In this document: piece after piece, positions 8,448 to 18,230 of the stretch | Position numbering within the stretch: the stretch's first letter is position 1 | Layout of the letters: every line of letters begins with the position of its first letter | Assembly: GCA_019637095.1 (NCBI GenBank) | Contig: JAHBWG010000002.1 | Location: 124,001-188,000 of the forward strand | From: Sandaracinaceae bacterium | Lineage (GTDB): Bacteria; Myxococcota_A; Polyangia; Polyangiales; Sandaracinaceae | Direction: 5' to 3' | DNA: 64,000 bases | Program-made: the position numbers and the translations under genes | The notes under the pieces: model-generated | What the model was told of the DNA's origin: nothing | The model's input: the letters and a program-made list of their open reading frames with translations, nothing else | Database searches by the model: none

Positions 8448-9518
8448 GTGCGCACCCGAACCCGTCCGCGAACGCTCGCCGCGCTGATCTTCGGCGTCCT
8501 CTTCGTGCCCGCCACGGTCGGGGCGCAGAGCTTCGACACGGCGGGCGAGCAGCAGATGCTCGCGCGCATCAACTCGATGCGTGCGGCGCAGGGGCTCCCG
8601 CTCCTCGTCCGCCACGAGGCGCTCGACGCGGCCGCGCGCGCCCACTGCGCCGACATGGCGAGGCAGCAACAGCTGACGCACGTGTCGAGCACGACCGGCA
8701 CGCCGGCCGATCGCGTGCGCGCCGCCGGCGTCACCGCCTCGACGGTCGCGGAGAACGTGGCGCTCCACCGCACGAGCGCGGAGGCGCACGAGGCGCTCGT
8801 CGCCTCCGACGCGCACCGCGCCAACATGCTCTCCGCCGACGTGACGCACGTCGGCGTCGCCTCGCTGCCGACGGATCGCGGTCACTACGTGACGCAGCTC
8901 TTCGCGCAGGTCGGGCCGAGCGCGCCGCCGGCGCCGCCGCCCGCCGTCGCCGACGTCATCGCGCCGCCACCTGCCGTCGCTGAGGTCATCGCGCCGCCGC
9001 CCGCCGCCGCGCCGCCCGCCGTCGCGCCGCCGTCTGCCCCGGCGCCGGCCGCCGCGCCGCCGCCCACGGGCGGGACGCTCGCCTACCAGCCCGGCTCGAA
9101 CGGGACGGTCGTCGTCCACCGGGACGACGCCGGTCGCGTGCAGGCGTACTGGGTCTACGGCTCCGGCCGCTGGTGGTACTACCCGTTCCCGCCCGGCGCG
9201 CAGCCGGGCCAGCAGCTCGAGGTCGATCGCTCGGTGCAGGGGCCGCCGCCCGGCTTCCCCGAGCACCCCGGGGCTGCGCCGCCCCCGCCGCACGCTCCGC
9301 AGGCGCGCGCCCTCGCGCCGCAGGCGCCCCTGCTTCCGCCGCCCGGCGCCGCTGGCGTGACGTACGGCGTCGCGCCCGGGATGACCTTCTATGCGGTCCC
9401 GCCCCCGCCGATGGTGGACCATCCGACGGCCGATTGGCGGCGGCAGCAGCGCGCGTGGCAGCGGGCCTACCGTCGCTGGCAGCTCGAGCAGGCGCGGATG
9501 CGCCGCCGCGCGCTCTGA
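8448..9518 (+). CDS. Secreted CAP/SCP-domain protein with proline-rich middle
   Basis: GTG 8448 starts a clean signal peptide (RTRTRPRTLAALIFGVLF, cleavage after VGAQ). The CAP (SCP/PR1) domain spans about residues 30-155, with ARINSMRAAQGLPLL, HCADMARQQQLTH, VAENVAL and SDAHRANML, the usual bacterial signature; family members are extracellular and often of unknown enzymatic role. Residues ~160-210 are a low-complexity linker with near-repeats of APPPAVADVIAPPPAVAEV. The C-terminal part is Pro/Tyr/Trp-rich (YWVYGSGRWWYYPFPPGAQP) and ends in an Arg/Gln-rich tail, perhaps wall- or surface-associating. The upstream in-frame start at 8400 would spoil the signal peptide. The stop codon is the first element of a dispersed hairpin repeat. 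Confidence 0.85.
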   Translation: MRTRTRPRTLAALIFGVLFVPATVGAQSFDTAGEQQMLARINSMRAAQGLPLLVRHEALDAAARAHCADMARQQQLTHVSSTTGTPADRVRAAGVTASTVAENVALHRTSAEAHEALVASDAHRANMLSADVTHVGVASLPTDRGHYVTQLFAQVGPSAPPAPPPAVADVIAPPPAVAEVIAPPPAAAPPAVAPPSAPAPAAAPPPTGGTLAYQPGSNGTVVVHRDDAGRVQAYWVYGSGRWWYYPFPPGAQPGQQLEVDRSVQGPPPGFPEHPGAAPPPPHAPQARALAPQAPLLPPPGAAGVTYGVAPGMTFYAVPPPPMVDHPTADWRRQQRAWQRAYRRWQLEQARMRRRAL

Positions 9519-9547
9519 GCTCGCCGAGGGGTGCCTCCGCACCCCCC
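9515..9547 (+). repeat. Stop-codon-linked hairpin repeat, copy 1
   Basis: CTGAGCTCGCCGAGGGGTGC begins one base before the TGA of the CAP gene and is identical to the copy after recJ at 31345. The hairpin GGGGTGC/GCACCCC occupies 9528-9545 with a CTCC loop. It has no U-tract. The remaining sequence to 9788 (about 240 bp) holds no gene I can support. Confidence 0.7.
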
Positions 9548-9788
9548 GCTGCAGCAGCGCCGCACCGCGGCACGCGCTGACAGCGTCGGCGCTCGATGTC
9601 GCGGGGGCGCGAGGAGGCAGGGTCGCGCCGCGCGGGCGGAGCACGCGCGCCGGTCGCGCTCCGTCCCGTCGGATGGGGGCTGTCGGTCGACGCCGACACC
9701 ACCCCTGTCTGAGCCGACCGACGCTGACTGTCCTCCCATACCCACGCAGCGCTGCCTCTTCCCGACCGGAGTGGGCGAACGCAGGGGC

Positions 9789-10355
9789 ATGCGGCTTGCT
9801 CGACGTGGCGCCGTGCGCTCCCACCCCAGGCCGGCTCTCCTGTCGAAGCTCGCGCCGATCGCCGCGCTCGTCGCGCTGGCGCTCGTCGGCTGCGAGGACC
9901 ACCCCGAGGACCGCCTCCTCGGGTGCTGGTCGGAGGCGGATTGGCGGTACGAGCGCGTCGACGCGCACGAGAGCGCGACGATGGGGCGCTGGACCGACGG
10001 CATCCGGAGCCGGGAGCACCCGGATCGCCGCATCCTGCGCCACGAGGCGGAGCGCTGGGAGTTCCACCCGAACCGCGAGCTCGTGATCGTCGGCCGCGAC
10101 GGGACCGAGCGGCGCGCGCGCTGGCGCCTCAAGGGTCGCGGCCACGTGATGACGCTGCGCTTCGGCGACACGGGGGACTTCGAGGTCTACAACGTCCAGG
10201 AGCTCGCGTCGGACCGGTTGGTCCTGCACTACGACGTGGGCATGGAGCTGCGCGGGATCGCGCGGCTGGAGTTCCGCCGCGGGCGCGACAGCGCCGGCGC
10301 GCAGGCGTGCTCGAGCGTCCCCACCCCTGCTCGACGCACCCACGGGAGGTCGTAG
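9789..10355 (+). CDS. Small lipoprotein of unknown function
   Basis: From ATG 9789 the product is 188 residues, with a positively charged start, a hydrophobic stretch (LAPIAALVALALVGC) and a lipobox L-V-G-C, so it is very probably a lipid-anchored envelope protein. The mature part is short and charged: DHPEDRLLGCWSEADWRYE resembles the opening of lipocalin-like single-domain proteins (GxW), and the body (ELVIVGRDGTERRARWRLKG) looks like a small beta-barrel. That resemblance is an inference from pattern only. The frame is open back to 9531, but the signal peptide fixes the start. The stop codon abuts the GTG of the YoaK-like gene and its last codons supply that gene's ribosome binding site. 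Confidence 0.75.
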   Translation: MRLARRGAVRSHPRPALLSKLAPIAALVALALVGCEDHPEDRLLGCWSEADWRYERVDAHESATMGRWTDGIRSREHPDRRILRHEAERWEFHPNRELVIVGRDGTERRARWRLKGRGHVMTLRFGDTGDFEVYNVQELASDRLVLHYDVGMELRGIARLEFRRGRDSAGAQACSSVPTPARRTHGRS

Positions 10356-11162
10356 GTGCTTCTACTCGCCGGCTCGAACGAGCGCTCGGCCAAGCAGGAC
10401 TACTGGCTCGGTGGCTCGACCGCCATCGTCGCCGGGCTCGTCAACGTCTGCAGCGTGATCGCGTTCTTCGCCTTCGCGTCGAACGTGACGGGCCACGTGG
10501 CCGTGCTGACCGAGGAGCTGGTGAAGGGGCACTGGCACCAGCTGCGCGTGGTCGGCGTGTGGCTCCTCGCGTTCCTCTCGGGCGCGTTCGTGGCGCACAT
10601 GATCGTGACGGGCGTCGCCAAGCGCGCGGCGCGCATCGCCCGCGGCGTCGCCCTGACGATGGAGATCGCGATCCTCAGCGCGGTCGGCTACTACGGCGCG
10701 ATCCACTACTCGGAGACGCTCACGGAGACGGAGTACCTCGTCGGCCTGCTCCTCTTCGGGATGGGCCTGCAGAACAGCCTGGTGGCGACGGTCTCGGGGG
10801 GCGTCGTCAAGACCACCCACCTCACCGGGCTCATGACCGACCTCGGGATGGAGCTGTCCGGCTTCGTCCAAGGCAAGACGCGGACGGACCGCTCCCTCGC
10901 CTTCAAGCTGAAGCTCCACCTGATCATCCTCGGCACCTACATGGGCGGCGGGATCCTCGGCGGGCTCCTCTTCATGGAGGTCGGCTTCATGGCGTTCTTC
11001 GCCGGGAGCGGTCTCTTGACCCTCATCCTCGCGTACGACCTGCTCGGTGAGCGCGTGGCGTCGTACGGCCGGCGCGGCGCGGCGGCCTTCGATGGCTCCT
11101 GGGAGCTCGGCGCGTCCGGTGCGTCGGCCTCCTCGTCGTCCGATCCGGACCGCGCGAGCTGA
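10356..11162 (+). CDS. YoaK-family (DUF1275) integral membrane protein
   Basis: The 268-residue product has about six hydrophobic segments. It opens with the DUF1275 pattern STAIVAGLVNVCSVIAFFAF ... NVTGHVAVL and carries the second conserved block GLQNSLVATVSGG ... TTHLTGLMTDLG, both hallmarks of the YoaK family. The family's transport or other function is unsettled. The GTG start directly follows the TAG of the lipoprotein gene, and GGAGGT (inside the lipoprotein's last codons) lies 5-6 bases upstream, so the two are translationally coupled. The C-terminal ~35 residues are Ser/Ala-rich and disordered. It ends 15 bp from the convergent birA. Confidence 0.88.
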   Translation: MLLLAGSNERSAKQDYWLGGSTAIVAGLVNVCSVIAFFAFASNVTGHVAVLTEELVKGHWHQLRVVGVWLLAFLSGAFVAHMIVTGVAKRAARIARGVALTMEIAILSAVGYYGAIHYSETLTETEYLVGLLLFGMGLQNSLVATVSGGVVKTTHLTGLMTDLGMELSGFVQGKTRTDRSLAFKLKLHLIILGTYMGGGILGGLLFMEVGFMAFFAGSGLLTLILAYDLLGERVASYGRRGAAAFDGSWELGASGASASSSSDPDRAS

Positions 11163-11177
11163 GCGGCGCGGGGACGC

Positions 11178-11942
11178 TCAGGCGAGGCGGAGCGTGCCGC
11201 TGACCAGCGCGCGCTCCGCGCCGTCGCCGGACCGCACGCGCAGCGCTCCATCGGCGCGCAGTCCCACGAGATCACCGCGCACGTCGTCGCACGCCACCGC
11301 GCGCCCGCGCCAGGCCAAGCGGGCCTCCACGCGCGGCACGATCGCCCCGGCGCCCTGCGCCACGAAGCGGTCGACCTCGCGCTCGATGGCGCCGAGCAGC
11401 GTCGCGAACGCGGCCTCGCGGTCGAGCGAGGCGCCGGCGACGCGCGCGAGCGAGGTCGCGATCGGGGCGAGCGCGTCGTCGAAGCGCGCTCGGTTCACGT
11501 CGACGCCGACGCCGATGATCACGCGCTCGAGGCGCGCCCCGACGGACACCGACTCGACGAGGACGCCGGCGAGCTTGTGCGCGCCGTGCACCACGTCGTT
11601 GGGCCACTTCACGCACAGCGGCTCGCCGCACAGCGCCTCGCACGCCTCGGCGACGCCGAGCCCCACCGCGAGCGTCAGCGTCGGCATCGTCGCCGGCGTG
11701 AGGCCGGCGCCGTCGAGCAGGATCGAGAAGTAGAGATCGGTCCCCGCCGGTGAGCTCCAGCGGCGCCCGCGCGCCCCGCGCCCCGCGTCCTGCGCGTCCG
11801 CGAGGATCACGTGACCGTCGGGCACGCTGCGCGCCTCGCGCGCGTCGTCGTTCGTCGAGCCGGTCCGCGCGCGCACGTCGAGCGAGCGACCGAAGCGCCG
11901 GGTCGTCAGGAGCGACGCGATGCGCGCGGCGTCGAGGCTCAA
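11178..11942 (-). CDS. birA: Biotin--[acetyl-CoA-carboxylase] ligase, monofunctional BirA
   Basis: A 254-residue ligase that makes biotinyl-AMP and transfers biotin to the BCCP lysine. The biotinyl-AMP loop is present as GRGARGRRWSS, with KWPNDV and the catalytic region KLAGVLVES. The C-terminal SH3-like domain covers about residues 205-254. There is no N-terminal helix-turn-helix, so this is the non-repressor class. The TTG start overlaps the stop of nadC by four bases (TTGA), giving MSLDAARIASLL; a longer upstream frame is spurious. It is the last gene of the CPBP - HAD - nadC - birA operon; nadC next to birA is common in bacteria. Confidence 0.93.
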   Translation of the reverse strand: MSLDAARIASLLTTRRFGRSLDVRARTGSTNDDAREARSVPDGHVILADAQDAGRGARGRRWSSPAGTDLYFSILLDGAGLTPATMPTLTLAVGLGVAEACEALCGEPLCVKWPNDVVHGAHKLAGVLVESVSVGARLERVIIGVGVDVNRARFDDALAPIATSLARVAGASLDREAAFATLLGAIEREVDRFVAQGAGAIVPRVEARLAWRGRAVACDDVRGDLVGLRADGALRVRSGDGAERALVSGTLRLA

Positions 11943-12799
11943 GACCAGTCGAGCCCGAGATCGACCGCGCGGGCCGAGTGCGTGATCCCCCCCACGCTGA
12001 TCGCGTCGACGCCCGCCTCGGCGATCCGCGCGATGCGCTCGGGGGTGACGTTGCCCGACACCTCGATGAACGCGCGGCCGCCGACGCGGGCGACGGCGTC
12101 CGCGAGCGTCGCGTCGTCGAAGTTGTCGAGCATGATGATGTCCGCGCCCGCGGCGAGCGCCTCGTCGAGCTGCGCCGTCGTGTCGACCTCGCACTCGATC
12201 CGCGTCGTGTGCGGCGCGTGCGCGCGCGCGCGCTCGATCGCGACGGTGACCGAGCCGCACGCGGCGACGTGGTTGTCCTTGATCAGCACGCCGGCGCCGA
12301 GATCCTCGCGGTGGTTGTGTCCGCCGCCGCAGCGGACGGCGTAGCGCTCGAGGGCGCGCAGGCCGGGCGTCGTCTTGCGCGTGTCGGTGACGCGCGTCCG
12401 GCTCCCGGCGGGGAGGGCGTCGACGAGGCGGCGCGTCGCCGTCGCGACGCCGCTCATGCGCTGCACGAGGTTCAGCGCGACCCGCTCGCCCTTGAGGATC
12501 GAGGCCGCCGCGCCGCTCACGCGCGCGGCGATCTCGCCGGGCGCGACGCGCGCGCCGTCGGCGACGAGCCGCTCGACGGATAGGCTCGGGTCGACCGCGA
12601 GGAACGCGGCCTCGAAGACGTCGAGCCCGGCGACGACGAGGGACTCGCGCGCGCGCAGCACCGGCGCGCCGCGCACGTCGGGGGGCACCGTGGCGTCCGT
12701 CGTGAGGTCGCCGCGGGCGAGGTCCTCGGTGAGGGCGCGCCGCACGATCTCGTCGACGACCAGGCGGGGGATCGGGGACAGGGGGCTCGTCGCGCGCAT
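11939..12799 (-). CDS. nadC: Nicotinate-nucleotide pyrophosphorylase (quinolinate phosphoribosyltransferase)
   Basis: A 286-residue enzyme of de novo NAD synthesis, converting quinolinate and PRPP to nicotinate mononucleotide. Diagnostic motifs are DTRKTTPGLR, GGGHNHRED (substrate-binding His/Arg), LIKDNH and the C-terminal phosphate loop ISVGGITHSA. Length matches the family. ATG 12799 has GGAGGAG 5 bases upstream. The gene lies 20 bp from the HAD gene upstream and overlaps birA downstream. NadA and NadB are not in the window. Confidence 0.96.
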   Translation of the reverse strand: MRATSPLSPIPRLVVDEIVRRALTEDLARGDLTTDATVPPDVRGAPVLRARESLVVAGLDVFEAAFLAVDPSLSVERLVADGARVAPGEIAARVSGAAASILKGERVALNLVQRMSGVATATRRLVDALPAGSRTRVTDTRKTTPGLRALERYAVRCGGGHNHREDLGAGVLIKDNHVAACGSVTVAIERARAHAPHTTRIECEVDTTAQLDEALAAGADIIMLDNFDDATLADAVARVGGRAFIEVSGNVTPERIARIAEAGVDAISVGGITHSARAVDLGLDWS

Positions 12800-12819
12800 C
12801 TCGCTCCTCCGTTCGGGCG

Positions 12820-13470
12820 TCAGGTCCAGCGCTCCACCGGCCAGCCGCGGCGCAGCGCGGTGAGCCGCAGGCGGGGGTCGGGGTTGATCACGCGCGGCTC
12901 GCCGACCGCCTCGAGCATCGGCAGGTCGCTCACGCTGTCGGTGAAGAAGGCGCTCGTCTCGAGCGCGATCCCGTGGGTGTCCGCCCAGTCTCGCGCGCGA
13001 TCCACTTTGCGCGGGCCGTAGCAGAGCGGCTCGGCGAGCTGTCCGGTGAACCGCCCCCCGTCGACCTCGACGCGGCTCGCGAGGACGTGCTCGACCCCGA
13101 GCGCCTCGGCGACCGGGTCGGCGACGTAGGGCGTCGTCGAGGTGAGCACCGCGAGGACGTAGCCGGCCTCGCGCCGCCGCGCGACCTCGGCGTGCGCCGC
13201 CGTGGGCACGAGCGGGAGCACCTCGCGCTTCACCCACGCCGCGCACGCCGCGCGGAACGCGCGCTCGTCGACGCCCGCGAGCGTGGTCGCCGCGCGGGCG
13301 CTCGCCTCGGCCGCGTCGAGGACGCCGAACAGGTATTGCGCGCCCCACCACGACACGCGCGCGTAGGCGCTCCAGCCGAGCTTCTTCTCGCGCATCTGCC
13401 AGCGCACGTAGAGCGGCGCGGTGTTCACGCGCACGAGCGTGCGGTCGAGGTCGAAGAAGGCGGCCTTCAT
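12820..13470 (-). CDS. HAD-superfamily (subfamily IB) phosphatase, SerB-like
   Basis: A 216-residue protein with the HAD nucleophile motif FDLDRTLV at the very N-terminus, motif II VLTSTTPYV and motif IV FFTDSVSDLPML. The helical cap between residues ~20 and 90 places it in subfamily IB, as in phosphoserine phosphatases and related lipid or nucleotide phosphatases. Substrate is not predictable; SerB-specific residues were not checked. ATG 13470 overlaps the TGA of the upstream CPBP gene by four bases, so the two are translationally coupled. Confidence 0.88.
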   Translation of the reverse strand: MKAAFFDLDRTLVRVNTAPLYVRWQMREKKLGWSAYARVSWWGAQYLFGVLDAAEASARAATTLAGVDERAFRAACAAWVKREVLPLVPTAAHAEVARRREAGYVLAVLTSTTPYVADPVAEALGVEHVLASRVEVDGGRFTGQLAEPLCYGPRKVDRARDWADTHGIALETSAFFTDSVSDLPMLEAVGEPRVINPDPRLRLTALRRGWPVERWT

Positions 13471-14237
13471 GGTGGTGCCGAGAACCCACGCTGGAGCAGC
13501 TCCGCGAGGAGGTTGCTCAGCGCGTGCAGGAGGATGGCCGCGCCGACGCCGCCGCGCCACGCGCGCAAGAGGCCGAAGAGCAGGCCGGGGAAGAACACCG
13601 CGAGCCGCTCCGGATCGCGGATCGACACGAAGTGGATCGCGGCGAAGAGCGCCGCCGACAGGACGAGCGCGCGCGGATCCACGAGCCCGCCCAGCCAGCG
13701 CGGCCGCGAGGTGAAGCGGTCCCCGAGGCGCGTCTGCACGTAGCCGCGGAAGAACACCTCCTCGGGCAGGGCGATCACGAGGAGGTGCGTCGCGGCGAGC
13801 TCGGCGAAGTCCGCGGGGAGCCGGAAGACGAAGGGGTGCGCGGGTTGGTGCCAGTAGACGTAGCCCAAGACGAAAGGGGGAAACACGACGGCGGCCACCG
13901 CGAGCGCGATCGCCGTCTCGCGCGCGCCGCTCGGCAGCGCCGCGCGCAGCGCGCGGGCGAGGTCGTAGAGGCCGAGGGGTCCGGGCGGCCGCGGATCGTC
14001 GGCGTCGGGCGGCTCGAGCAGGCCACCGAGCGCGATGCCCATCTGCTGCATGCCACCCGGGCGCCGGCGCGCGAGGCGGACCGCCGCGAGGAGGAACGTC
14101 GCGCCGACGAGGAGCGTGACGTACTCGGTCATGCCGGGTAGCGCCCGCGGCAGCCACGTGACGCCGGCCGTGATCGCGGTGACCGCGGCGTACACGATCA
14201 GCACCTCGGTGAGCGGTCGGTCCGATGTGCGATCCAC
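13467..14237 (-). CDS. CPBP-family intramembrane glutamic protease
   Basis: A 256-residue polytopic membrane protein with the CPBP/Abi signature: PEEVFFRGYVQTRL (Glu-Glu plus Arg), AAIHFVSI (second motif His) and LLHALSN (third motif His/Asn). Family members include CAAX prenyl endopeptidases and, in myxobacteria, the myxosortases that process MYXO-CTERM tails; the sequence alone does not show which this is. Start is GTG. It heads an operon with a HAD phosphatase, nadC and birA and is divergent from dnaG. Confidence 0.85.
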   Translation of the reverse strand: MDRTSDRPLTEVLIVYAAVTAITAGVTWLPRALPGMTEYVTLLVGATFLLAAVRLARRRPGGMQQMGIALGGLLEPPDADDPRPPGPLGLYDLARALRAALPSGARETAIALAVAAVVFPPFVLGYVYWHQPAHPFVFRLPADFAELAATHLLVIALPEEVFFRGYVQTRLGDRFTSRPRWLGGLVDPRALVLSAALFAAIHFVSIRDPERLAVFFPGLLFGLLRAWRGGVGAAILLHALSNLLAELLQRGFSAPP

Positions 14238-14290
14238 CGCCGCCGGTGATAGTGCCGCGTGCGATCCCTCGCAAGCGCAGGGACCCGCCC

Positions 14291-14318
14291 TTGACCGCGG
14301 AGGGGCCCACGCTACACC
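14291..14318 (+). promoter_or_regulatory. Candidate sigma-70 promoter for dnaG-rpoD
   Basis: TTGACC (14291-14296), a 16-bp spacer and TACACC (14313-14318) lie about 55 bp upstream of the dnaG start in the divergent CPBP/dnaG gap. The -35 is good and the -10 is poor. A 6-bp hairpin CCCCGC/GCGGGG (14320-14336) immediately follows and would sit in the 5' leader. Confidence 0.35.
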
Positions 14319-14371
14319 ACCCCGCTCTCGGCGGGGGAAGGCGTGGGCGAGGCGGGTATGGAGGCGCGGCG

Positions 14372-16210
14372 TTGATCCCGGAGGACAAGGTCGCGGAGGT
14401 GCGCGATCGGGCCGACATCGTCGCGCTCGTGCGCGAGCACGTCGCCCTCAAGCGCGCCGGCTCGAGCTTCAAGGGGCTCTGCCCGTTCCACAACGAGAAG
14501 ACGCCGTCGTTCCACGTCCACCCCGATCGAGGCTTCTTCCACTGCTTCGGGTGCCAGGTCTCGGGCGACGCGATCACCTTCCTGATGCGGATCGAGGGGC
14601 TCGCGTTCCCGGACGCGGTCCGCGCGCTCGCCGAGCGCGTCGGGGTCGAGATCACCGACCTCGACGACGAGGAGGCGAGCGCGGCCCGCGAGGTGCGCGC
14701 GCGCCGCGACCGGCTCCTCTCGGTGCTCGAGTCGGCCGCGGGTTTTTTCGTCAATTCGCTCGATGCGCATAGGTTCGGGGAGATGGCGTGGGCGGAGCTG
14801 TCGCACAGGGGCATCGAGCGGGCGACGGTGGAGCGCTTCCGGCTCGGCTACGCCCCGCACGGCTGGGACGAGCTCGCGCAGTTCCTGTCGCGGCGCGGGG
14901 TGAGCCCGCGCGACGCCGAGCAGGTCGGCCTCATCGTGCCGCGCAAGGGCGGCGACGGGCACTACGACCGCTTCCGTCACCGGCTCATGTTCCCGATCTC
15001 CGACGTGCACGGGAAGATCGTCGCGTTCAGCGGCCGCGCGCTCGCCGCTCCGCCGGACGAGGCCGAGCTCCGCGAGGCGCCCGCCAAGTACGTCAACAGC
15101 CCGGAGACGGCGCTCTACAAGAAGGGCGAGCTGCTCTACGGCCTGCACGAGGCGCGCGTCGAGCTTCGCCGCGAGGGCGTCGCCTTCCTCTGCGAGGGCA
15201 ACTTCGACGTCGTCGCGCTCGCGCAGCACGGCTTCGCGAACGTCGTCGCGCCGCTCGGGACGGCGTTCACCGAGGCGCAGGCGAAGCTGCTCCGGCGCTT
15301 CGTCGCGTCGGCCGTGCTGCTCTTCGACGGAGACGCGGCGGGCCACAAGGCGGTCGCCGCCGCGCAGCCGCTGCTCGCGCGGGCGGGCGTCGCGGGCAAG
15401 GTCGTGACGCTGCCGAGCGGCTCCGATCCGGACAGCTTCCTGCGCGAGCGCGGCGCGCCGGCGTTGCGCGCGCTCGTCGATCAGGCGCCCCCGATCGTCG
15501 AGTGGCTCATCGAGCGCGCGGCGCAGCGCGCTGGGCGCGACCCGGCCGCGCGCGCCGCCGAGATCGAGGCGCTCGGCCCGGTGCTCGCCGCGATCGACAG
15601 CCCCGTCGAGGCGCGCCTCTACGTCGAGCGCGTCGCGCACGCGTTCGAGGTGAGCGACATCGGCGCCGTGCGCGATCAGCTCCGCCGCGGCGCGCGGGGC
15701 GGCGGCGCGCCGCGGCGCGCCCCCGCGGACGCCCCGGCGGCGCCGCCCGCGCCCCGCGAGGTGCGCCTGCCCGCGGTCGAGGCGCAGATCGTCGGCGCGT
15801 TCCTCGACCAGCCGTCGCTCCTCGGGACCGACTGTGCAGAAAGAGTCCAGCCGCTTTTGACGAGCGCCGAACTTCGCGCCATTCTTGTTTCCACGGCGCG
15901 ATGGGCGGGTGCTCGTGCGGTCGACGCACCGGCGCTCTTGGAGGAGCACTCCGAGAGCCCGGCGCGCCGGTGGCTCGAGCGCCGCCTCGCCGTGCAGGAG
16001 TTCGAGGACGAGACGAGTGCAAGGCGATTTGTCGAACGTGCGGCGCCGAAGTTGGAGAGAGACCGGGTCGCGCGGGAGACGCAGCGCCTGAGGCGAGAGT
16101 TTCTCGAGGCCAAGCGCGCCGGGGACGACGTGCGCGCCGAGGCCTTGATGCGTCAGATGAACGAATCCTTCCGGGGCGCGCCACGCACCGGATCCGAGGT
16201 CGAGAGGTGA
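14372..16210 (+). CDS. dnaG: DNA primase DnaG
   Basis: A 612-residue primase that makes RNA primers at the replication fork. The CHC2 zinc domain is intact (C37, H40, C58, C61: [12 protein letters not shown] ... FFHCFGC). The TOPRIM catalytic domain shows [10 protein letters not shown] (E-G-x-x-D; Asn replaces the usual Tyr) and the metal-binding DGDAAGHKA. The C-terminal ~170 residues correspond to the DnaB-interacting domain. The TTG start is chosen because GGAGG precedes it and [17 protein letters not shown] is the usual primase N-terminus; the frame is open further upstream but not conserved. Two short stretches have unusually low-GC codons (14741-14775 and 15836-15900); the second contains a promoter-like sequence facing rpoD. 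rpoD starts 3 bp after its stop. Confidence 0.96.
   Translation: MIPEDKVAEVRDRADIVALVREHVALKRAGSSFKGLCPFHNEKTPSFHVHPDRGFFHCFGCQVSGDAITFLMRIEGLAFPDAVRALAERVGVEITDLDDEEASAAREVRARRDRLLSVLESAAGFFVNSLDAHRFGEMAWAELSHRGIERATVERFRLGYAPHGWDELAQFLSRRGVSPRDAEQVGLIVPRKGGDGHYDRFRHRLMFPISDVHGKIVAFSGRALAAPPDEAELREAPAKYVNSPETALYKKGELLYGLHEARVELRREGVAFLCEGNFDVVALAQHGFANVVAPLGTAFTEAQAKLLRRFVASAVLLFDGDAAGHKAVAAAQPLLARAGVAGKVVTLPSGSDPDSFLRERGAPALRALVDQAPPIVEWLIERAAQRAGRDPAARAAEIEALGPVLAAIDSPVEARLYVERVAHAFEVSDIGAVRDQLRRGARGGGAPRRAPADAPAAPPAPREVRLPAVEAQIVGAFLDQPSLLGTDCAERVQPLLTSAELRAILVSTARWAGARAVDAPALLEEHSESPARRWLERRLAVQEFEDETSARRFVERAAPKLERDRVARETQRLRREFLEAKRAGDDVRAEALMRQMNESFRGAPRTGSEVER
15857..15885 (+). promoter_or_regulatory. 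Candidate internal rpoD promoter inside dnaG (sigma-70 or sigma-32 type)
   Basis: TTGACG (15857-15862), a 17-bp spacer and CATTCT (15880-15885) lie in a low-GC codon island of dnaG about 320 bp upstream of the rpoD ATG. The same -10 region read as CGCCATTC fits the sigma-32 consensus CCCCATNT at 5 of 7 defined positions. In E. coli a heat-shock promoter for rpoD lies inside dnaG, and this window also encodes an RpoH-type sigma factor. Position and composition make this a reasonable, unproven candidate. Confidence 0.4.
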
Positions 16211-16212
16211 CG

Positions 16213-18075
<1,863 letters not shown>

Positions 18076-18076
18076 C

Positions 18077-18096
18077 GCCGGCGCGCCCGCGCCGGC
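18077..18096 (+). terminator. Hairpin between rpoD and tRNA
   Basis: GCCGGCGC (18077-18084) pairs perfectly with GCGCCGGC (18089-18096) around a 4-nt loop, starting 2 bp after the rpoD stop. It has no U-tract. It could terminate rpoD transcription or form a processing structure just upstream of the tRNA. Confidence 0.5.
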
Positions 18097-18101
18097 TCTC
18101 C

Positions 18102-18175
18102 GGGCCCATAGCTCAATCGGTCAGAGCCCCCGTCTCATAAACGGGTACGTGTCGGTTCGAGCCCGACTGGGCCCA
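18102..18175 (+). tRNA. tRNA with CAU anticodon (elongator Met or Ile2)
   Basis: A complete 74-nt cloverleaf. The acceptor stem is GGGCCCA/TGGGCCC with discriminator A. The D arm is GCTC..GAGC with GG in the loop. The anticodon stem CCCGT/ACGGG encloses CTCATAA (anticodon CAT), and the T arm GTCGG/CCGAC has loop TTCGAGC. The 3' CCA is not encoded, as the next bases are TGG. The unpaired-C initiator feature is absent, so it is not tRNA-fMet. CAU can be elongator Met or a lysidine-modified Ile2, which I cannot separate by eye. Confidence 0.93.
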
Positions 18176-18230
18176 TGGTCTCGCACGAGTGTCCTTGCGC
18201 GGCGGCGCGAGTCGCGTTAGTTCCGCGCGC

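Noticed and set aside
14225-14371. Longer DnaG start at 14225
   Set aside because: The extra 49 residues are Pro/Arg/Gly-rich and non-conserved; the conserved primase N-terminus and a ribosome binding site point to TTG 14372.
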